The notes under the pieces: model-generated
What the model saw: only the letters and a program-made list of their open reading frames with translations
What the model was told of the DNA's origin: nothing
Database searches by the model: none
NCBI RefSeq assembly: GCF_019396325.1
Contig: NZ_JAHKRO010000016.1
Coordinates: forward strand, 49,440-113,439
Reading direction: 5' to 3'
From: Nonomuraea ceibae
GTDB taxonomy: Bacteria; Actinomycetota; Actinomycetes; Streptosporangiales; Streptosporangiaceae
DNA length: 64,000 nucleotides
Shown: positions 59,159 to 64,000 of the stretch, piece after piece
How positions within the stretch are numbered: the first letter of the stretch is position 1
Layout: each line of letters begins with the position of its first letter
Position numbers and translations under genes: made by a program

Positions 59159-60035
59159 GATCCGGCTGCGCTATCTCGGCGACACGCTCGACCTGCTCTT
59201 TCCCGGCACCGGGTCACCGCGCCCCTACACGGTGCTGCCCCACCCCTACCTGCCCCGGCGACTGGCTCCGCGCCGCTGGTGGCATCCGGGGCCGAGGGTG
59301 ATGCTGCCCGCCGAGGGATCGATCGGCGACCACCTCGGCGAGGTGTTCGGCACGCCGGTCGAGCTCGTCGTGCACGTGCGGCCCGCCCGCCGGGCCAACC
59401 GCAAACCGGTCCTGGAGGCATACTCGGCGAGGGCGCGGCTGGCGTACGTGAAGATCGGCGACAGCGAGCGGGCGCGCGCGCTGGTCGCCAACGAGGCCGC
59501 CGTGCTGTCCCGGCTTGCCGACCGGCCGCTCAAGAGCGTCGTCGCGCCCAGCGTGCTCTACCACGGCACCTGGCGCGGGCTCGGCGTGCTCGCGCTGTCG
59601 CCGCTGCCCGCGCGGCGCGGCCGGGTGCCCGAGCCGCTGCTCGTCCGCGCCGTCAAGGAGATCGCCGCCACCGGCGACGGCGCGTGGCACGGCGACCTGG
59701 CGCCGTGGAACATCGCACCCGCCGCCGACGGGCGGCTGCTCGTGTGGGACTGGGAGCGCTACGCGACCGGGGTGCCGCACGGGTTCGACGCGATGCACCA
59801 CTTCTTCCAGCGGGCGCTGCGGCGCATGGACCCGCCCACCGCCGCGCGCGCCTGCCTCGCCCAGGCGTTGCGGGTGCTGGCGCCCTACGGGCTCTCGGCG
59901 GCCCAGGCCAGGCGGACGGCGCTGCTCTACCTCGTCGCGCTGGCCGACCGGCACGCCACCGACGGGCACGAGCCGCTGGGGCCGCCGCAACGCTGGCTGT
60001 CCCCGCTCGTCGACCACGAGGAGCCGATCCTGTGA
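59145..60035 (+). CDS. APH/protein-kinase-like phosphotransferase in polysaccharide operon
   Basis: A 296-residue soluble protein with a kinase fold. RLAYVKIGDSE holds the ATP-binding Lys and ALVANEAAVL the paired Glu. The catalytic loop is AWHGDLAPWNIA (HGDxxxxN), and VWDWERYATG gives the magnesium Asp. This is like aminoglycoside or choline/ethanolamine phosphotransferases. A sugar or polyprenyl-linked intermediate is the likely substrate, given the neighbours, but this is inferred. It overlaps the preceding gene by 14 bases and the sulfotransferase by 4. Confidence 0.82.
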   Translation: MHDHRIRLRYLGDTLDLLFPGTGSPRPYTVLPHPYLPRRLAPRRWWHPGPRVMLPAEGSIGDHLGEVFGTPVELVVHVRPARRANRKPVLEAYSARARLAYVKIGDSERARALVANEAAVLSRLADRPLKSVVAPSVLYHGTWRGLGVLALSPLPARRGRVPEPLLVRAVKEIAATGDGAWHGDLAPWNIAPAADGRLLVWDWERYATGVPHGFDAMHHFFQRALRRMDPPTAARACLAQALRVLAPYGLSAAQARRTALLYLVALADRHATDGHEPLGPPQRWLSPLVDHEEPIL

Positions 60036-60883
60036 AGCCGATGAAGCGGCCCGTGCTGTCGGTTTCGCGCGGGGCCGGGCGGTTCACCTCGGGGGCGCGC
60101 GTGCTGCCGTCGTTCCTCATCATCGGGGCGCAGCGGTGCGGCACCACCTCGCTCTACCGGGCGCTGGCACAGCACCCGCTGCTGCTCAAACCGGTGCTGC
60201 ACAAGGGCGTCCACTACTTCGACACCGGCTACCGGCGTGGGCTGCCGTGGTACCGGGGGCACTTCCCGCTGCGCGTGGGGGCGGCACTGTTGGCTCGCCG
60301 CCACGGGGCCCCGGCGCAGGCGTTCGAGTCGTCGCCCTACTACCTGTTCCACCCGCTGGCCGGCGAGCGCATCGCCGCCGACCTGCCGGGGGTCAAGCTG
60401 ATCGTGCTCGTGCGCGACCCCGTCGAGCGGGCGTGCTCGGCACACGCCCACGAGCTCGCCCGCGGGTACGAGACCGAGTCCAGCTTCGAGTACGCGCTCG
60501 AACTGGAGGAGCGGCGGCTGGCCGGGGCCGAGGAGAGCCTGCGGGCACGGCCGTACTCGGTGCACCATTCACACCGGCACCACGCCTACGTGGCGCGGGG
60601 CCGCTACGCCGCGCAGCTCGACCGGCTGGAGCCGCTGTTCGGGCGGGAGCGCATCCTGGTGCTCGACAGCCACCGGTTCTTCGCCGAGCCCGAGCCGGTC
60701 TACGACCGGGTGCTGGACTTCCTGGGCGTGCCCCGGCTCGGCTACCCGGCGTTCGAACGGCACAACGGGCGGGCGCTGCCGAGGCCGCTGCCCGCGTCGC
60801 TGCGGCGGGCGCTGCGCGAGCGGTTCGAGGCGGACGACGCGCGGCTGGTGCGCTGGCTGGGGGGTGCGCCGTCGTGGCGGTGA
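60032..60883 (+). CDS. Sulfotransferase (PAPS-dependent), first copy
   Basis: A 283-residue cytosolic-type sulfotransferase. The 5'-phosphosulfate loop is FLIIGAQRCGTTSLYRAL (about residues 29-46), and the 3'-phosphate motif is IVLVRDPVERACSAHAHE (about 115). FDTGYRRGLPWYRGHFP and a C-terminal FLGVPRLGYPAFE are typical of heparan/O-polysaccharide sulfotransferase-like bacterial enzymes. It transfers sulfate from PAPS to a glycan or lipid hydroxyl. GTG at 60032 overlaps the previous stop in GTGA. PAPS would come from the APS kinase at 53170. Confidence 0.9.
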   Translation: MKPMKRPVLSVSRGAGRFTSGARVLPSFLIIGAQRCGTTSLYRALAQHPLLLKPVLHKGVHYFDTGYRRGLPWYRGHFPLRVGAALLARRHGAPAQAFESSPYYLFHPLAGERIAADLPGVKLIVLVRDPVERACSAHAHELARGYETESSFEYALELEERRLAGAEESLRARPYSVHHSHRHHAYVARGRYAAQLDRLEPLFGRERILVLDSHRFFAEPEPVYDRVLDFLGVPRLGYPAFERHNGRALPRPLPASLRRALRERFEADDARLVRWLGGAPSWR

Positions 60884-62121
60884 CGGGTCTGGCCCGCAGC
60901 GGCGCGGCGGGGCTGGCCGGAGCCGCGGTGGGGGCGCTGGCGCAGTTCGCGCTCGTGGTCGTGGTGACCAGGGGGCTGCCTGCCGCCCAGGCGGGCGAGT
61001 TCTTCGCGGTGACCGCGCTGGCGTTGCTGGCCGCCGGGGTGGCCAAGCTGGACGCGGGGAACGGGCTGGTGTACTTCATCGCGCGGGCCGGGACGTACGG
61101 CTATCTCGGCGTTTCCGGATATGTCAGGGCAGCGGTGGTGCCCGTCGCCGTGGTCGCCACCGCGGCCGGGATCGCCCTCCACCCGCAGCTCGGGCCGCTG
61201 GCCTGGGCGCTGCCCGCGATCGCCGTGGCCGACGTGCTGCTCGCGGCCACCCGCGGGTTCGGGGCGATGCGGCCCACCGTGCTGCTCGACGGGATCGTGC
61301 TGCCCGTCGGCCAGCTCGCCCTCGTCGCCGCCGCCCTCGCCCACGCCTCCGCGCTGCCCCTCGCCTGGGCCGCCCCGTACCTGATCGTGGCCGTGCTGGC
61401 CGGGCTGGCGCTGCGCGGACGGGCGCCCCGCACGCCCTACCTGCCCGGCACCGGGCGCGACCTGTGGCGTCACACCGCGCCCCGGTCGGCGGCAGGCGCC
61501 GTCCAGGCCGTGTTCCAGCGGCTCGACATCGTGCTCGTCGCAGCGCTCGGCGGGCCCGTCCAGGCCGCCGTCTACACCGCCGCCACCCGGTTCAAGGTCG
61601 TCGGGCAGCTCGCCAACCAGGGGCTCTCCCGCGCCGCGCAACCCCGCCTGGTGAGCGCGCTCGCCGACGGCGACCTCGCCCGCGCCCGCGAGCTCTACCA
61701 GGTCACCACCATGTGGCTGGTGCTGCTCACCTGGCCCGTCTGGCTCGGCTACGCCGCGCTCGCGCCCTGGCTGCTCGACCTGTTCGGCGCCGGCTACGAC
61801 GCCGCCGCGCCCGTCGCCCTGGTGCTCGCCGCCGCCATGATGGCGGCCACCGCGTGCGGCATGGTCGACGTCGTCCTCACCGCCGCCGGGCACACCACCG
61901 GCAGCCTGCTCAACCTGCTCGCCGCGCTCGGCGTCACCGTGCTGCTCGACCTCGCGCTCATCCCCGCCCACGGCGCGCTCGGCGCCGCGCTCGGCTGGGC
62001 CGGCGGGCTGCTCGTCAAGAACGCCCTGCCGCTCTGGCAGCTCCACCGCCGCTACGGGCTGCGCCCCTTCGGCCGCCACAGCCTCGGCGCCCTCCGCCTC
62101 CGCGCCTGGGCCGCCGCGTGA
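60874..62121 (+). CDS. Wzx-like polysaccharide flippase
   Basis: A 415-residue MATE/MVF-superfamily membrane protein with about 12 segments. SGAAGLAGAAVGALAQFALVVVVTRGL is the usual N-terminal pair of helices, and TRFKVVGQLANQGLSRAAQPRL matches the central amphipathic loop of Wzx/RfbX proteins. It would flip lipid-linked repeat units to the outer face. GTG at 60874 has GGGGGG at good spacing; GTG at 60880, which overlaps the previous stop, is an alternative. It continues the operon into the second sulfotransferase gene. Confidence 0.88.
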   Translation: MAVTGLARSGAAGLAGAAVGALAQFALVVVVTRGLPAAQAGEFFAVTALALLAAGVAKLDAGNGLVYFIARAGTYGYLGVSGYVRAAVVPVAVVATAAGIALHPQLGPLAWALPAIAVADVLLAATRGFGAMRPTVLLDGIVLPVGQLALVAAALAHASALPLAWAAPYLIVAVLAGLALRGRAPRTPYLPGTGRDLWRHTAPRSAAGAVQAVFQRLDIVLVAALGGPVQAAVYTAATRFKVVGQLANQGLSRAAQPRLVSALADGDLARARELYQVTTMWLVLLTWPVWLGYAALAPWLLDLFGAGYDAAAPVALVLAAAMMAATACGMVDVVLTAAGHTTGSLLNLLAALGVTVLLDLALIPAHGALGAALGWAGGLLVKNALPLWQLHRRYGLRPFGRHSLGALRLRAWAAA

Positions 62122-63011
62122 ACCCGCCCGTGCTCGTCACCGGGCTGCCCAGAAGCGGTACGAGCTGGACCGGCAAGATGCTGGCCGCCGGCGGCGAACT
62201 CGTCTACGTCAACGAACCGCTCAACCCGCAACACCCGCCCGGCCGCTCCCCCGGCGTGCTGCGCGCCCACGTGACCCACCGGTTCCAGTACATCTGCGAC
62301 GACAACGCCGGCGCCTGGCTGCCCGCCTTCCGCGACACCGTCGCCCTGCGCTACCGCTGGGCGGCCCAGCTACGGGCCAACCGCACCCCGTACGACCTGG
62401 CCCGCATGATCCGCTACGGCGCCGCGTTCGGGCTCGGGCGCCTGACCGGGCGGCGGGCGCTGCTCGACGACCCGTTCGCGGTGCTGTCGGCCGGCTGGTT
62501 CGCCACCCGGCTCGGCTGCCGCGTCATCGCGCTCGTCCGCGACCCCGTCGCCTTCGTGGCAAGCTGGCAGCGGCTCGGCTGGACCGTCTACTTCCACGAA
62601 CTGCTCGAACAGCCCCTCCTCGTCCGCGACCACCCCGAGGTCGAGCTGCTGCGCCCCCTGATCGGCTCCCAGGACCGGCTCGCCAAGGCCGCCACGCTGT
62701 GGCGGGTGACGCGCACGATCCTCTCCCGCCTCCCCGGCATCCACGTGACCTCGTACGACGACCTCGCCGCCGACCCCCTGCCCGGCTTCCGCACCCTGTA
62801 CGACCACGCCGGGCTCACCTGGACCCCCGCCGCCGAACGCCGCATCACCCACGCCTGCACCGCCCCCGCCGGGCCCGCCCGGAGCTTCGCCTGGACAGGG
62901 CTCTCCCGCACCGCCTACCGGCCGATGGACTCCCGCCAGGCCCTGCGCACCGCCGCCCGCGGCCTCACCCCGGCGGAGATCGCCCGCGTCCGCGCCCTCA
63001 CCGCCGCATGA
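62118..63011 (+). CDS. Sulfotransferase (PAPS-dependent), second copy
   Basis: A 297-residue sulfotransferase of a different subfamily from the first. The PAPS loop is at the extreme N-terminus (LVTGLPRSGTSWTGKMLAAG), and the 3'-phosphate motif is VIALVRDPVAFVASWQRLGW (from about residue 138). It has little identity to the gene at 60032 outside the motifs, so two distinct sulfation positions are likely. GTG at 62118 overlaps the flippase stop. The end overlaps the converging glycosyltransferase gene by 14 bases. Confidence 0.9.
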   Translation: MNPPVLVTGLPRSGTSWTGKMLAAGGELVYVNEPLNPQHPPGRSPGVLRAHVTHRFQYICDDNAGAWLPAFRDTVALRYRWAAQLRANRTPYDLARMIRYGAAFGLGRLTGRRALLDDPFAVLSAGWFATRLGCRVIALVRDPVAFVASWQRLGWTVYFHELLEQPLLVRDHPEVELLRPLIGSQDRLAKAATLWRVTRTILSRLPGIHVTSYDDLAADPLPGFRTLYDHAGLTWTPAAERRITHACTAPAGPARSFAWTGLSRTAYRPMDSRQALRTAARGLTPAEIARVRALTAA

Positions 63012-63768
63012 CCCCGCGCCTGGCCTCCAGCAGCAGCCGCACCGCGAACGGCAGATCGTCCACCAGGTAGCGCCTGGCCAACCGGCCCGGCTCCGACCCC
63101 AGCCGGAACGCCCACTCCAGCCCGGCGCGCCGCATCCACCCCGGAGCGCGCGGCACCGTCCCGGCCGCGAACGCGATCGCCGCCCCGCAGCCCAGGAACC
63201 AGGCGCCGGGCAGCTCCTGGCGCAGGTCGCCGATCAGCAGCTCCTGCCGGGGGAAGCCCAGCCCCACGAACACCAGCCGGGGCCGCGCCCGCACCACGTC
63301 GCCCATCACCCGCTCGCGCTCCGCCGGGCGTGCGTCGAACCCGTACGGCGGCGACACCGCGCCCCGGACGTCAAGCCCCGGACAGCGGAGCGCCAGCTCC
63401 CCCGCCGCGCCCTCGGCGGCCCCGGGCGGCCCGCCGAGCAGGTAGACCGGCCAGCCGCGCCGCGCCGCCCGCGCGCTCAGCGACCAGATCAGGTCCGCGC
63501 CCGTGACCCGCTCCGGCAGCGGCGTCCCCGAGATCCGCGACGCCCACACCAGCGGCATCCCGTCGGCCACCACCACCTCGGCCCGCCGCACCAGCTCCCG
63601 CAACCCGGCATCCCGCGCCACGGCCCGGCAGATGTCCACGTTGGGCGTCACGATCTGCCCCCCGCGCCCCGCCTCCACCTCCCCGCTCACCCAATCCACC
63701 ACCTCGGCCTCGGTGACGGCATCCACCCCCACCCCACCCACCACCACCCGCCGCCCAGCCGACAGCAC
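62998..63768 (-). CDS. WecG/TagA/CpsF-family glycosyltransferase, N-terminus uncertain
   Basis: A GT26 glycosyltransferase that adds N-acetylmannosamine, glucose or a similar sugar to a polyprenyl-linked acceptor. Family motifs are IVTPNVDICRAVARD, VVADGMPLVWASR, VYLLGGPPGAAEGAA and LVFVGLGFPRQELLI. GTG at 63768 gives a normal 256-residue protein, but the frame stays open without a stop to the window end at 64000, coding a Pro/Ala/Gly/Arg-rich stretch with an internal repeat. The true protein could therefore be longer. It faces the sulfotransferase operon, with a 14-base overlap at the 3' ends. Confidence 0.85.
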   Translation of the reverse strand: MLSAGRRVVVGGVGVDAVTEAEVVDWVSGEVEAGRGGQIVTPNVDICRAVARDAGLRELVRRAEVVVADGMPLVWASRISGTPLPERVTGADLIWSLSARAARRGWPVYLLGGPPGAAEGAAGELALRCPGLDVRGAVSPPYGFDARPAERERVMGDVVRARPRLVFVGLGFPRQELLIGDLRQELPGAWFLGCGAAIAFAAGTVPRAPGWMRRAGLEWAFRLGSEPGRLARRYLVDDLPFAVRLLLEARRGVMRR

Positions 63769-63780
63769 CCCAGGTGAGCC

Positions 63781-63913
63781 CGCCCCCTCCAGGACGGCGG
63801 CACGCGGCCTGCCGGGCAGCGCCTCCTGGGTCGCCTGCGAGCGACGCCCACCCACAGCCGCGCCACGCCGCAGCGCCCCAGCGCCCGCCCCCTCCGGGAC
63901 AGCGGCACGCGGC
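63781..63913. repeat. Imperfect 28-bp direct repeat, period 105 bp
   Basis: Bases 63781-63808 and 63886-63913 match at 26 of 28 positions. The period of 105 is 35 codons, so the glycosyltransferase frame is kept; both copies encode PRAAV-x-EGAG on the minus strand. The flanking 63914-64000 holds only GC-rich open frame with no other feature. Confidence 0.6.
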
Positions 63914-64000
63914 AGCGTCTCCGTTGGGGAGTCGGCCGCCGGGGTGGTGTCGCGTGGTCGGGTGAGCGTGGCCGGGGGGCGGTGGGGGGCTCCGGGGGGT

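Overview
The window is chromosomal DNA of a very GC-rich actinomycete. Support comes from third-position G/C bias in every gene, frequent GTG and TTG starts, mycothiol metabolism (mca), F420-type enzymes, BTAD/AfsR-type regulation and many starts that look leaderless. The gene set and order suggest Streptosporangiales (a Nonomuraea-like genus); this is inference, because no 16S rRNA gene is present. No insertion sequence, prophage, CRISPR array or replication origin was seen, and no stretch over 300 bases lacks a gene.

Layout. 1-8.6 kb: the N-terminal part of PEP carboxykinase behind three DasR-like operator boxes, an NlpC/P60 hydrolase, greA, a DUF4307 protein, mca with two small followers, and a thioredoxin-like YyaL protein. 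8.7-18.3 kb: a class A penicillin-binding protein, an Lrp regulator divergent from hppD, an M1 peptidase, a PadR-membrane protein-lipoprotein operon, and a glucokinase-like ROK protein coupled to a FIST sensor. 18.4-22.6 kb: a ChlI/MoxR-type ATPase and its VWA partner with a duplicated secreted protein between them. 22.6-31.7 kb: small membrane proteins, cystathionine gamma-synthase and cystathionine beta-synthase, an orphan histidine kinase, a 1021-residue BTAD regulator and an imine-reductase-like enzyme. 31.8-36 kb: an SGNH hydrolase, a beta-propeller lipoprotein, a thiolase and an F420/FMN-type oxidoreductase.

36-52.2 kb is almost entirely on the minus strand: a DUF4287 protein, a BI-1 membrane protein, a class I tRNA with anticodon UAA, a deformylase homologue lacking its catalytic Glu and coupled to a double-ACT protein, ndh under a Rex operator, a uracil-DNA glycosylase, a PadR/HAAS pair, a secreted four-repeat protein, and the conserved housekeeping runs ppx-DUF501-ftsB-eno and mazG-surA-like-mfd.

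52.4-64 kb is the accessory region of most interest. An APS kinase with a degraded ATP-sulfurylase domain and a TauE/SafE permease are followed by a tightly overlapping operon: a Wzz-type co-polymerase without a kinase P-loop, a Wzy/ligase-like protein, an APH-like kinase, a sulfotransferase, a Wzx-like flippase and a second sulfotransferase. A GH26-like lipoprotein and a WecG/TagA/CpsF glycosyltransferase face it on the other strand. Together they read as a sulfated cell-surface polysaccharide locus, with PAPS made next door for the two sulfotransferases.
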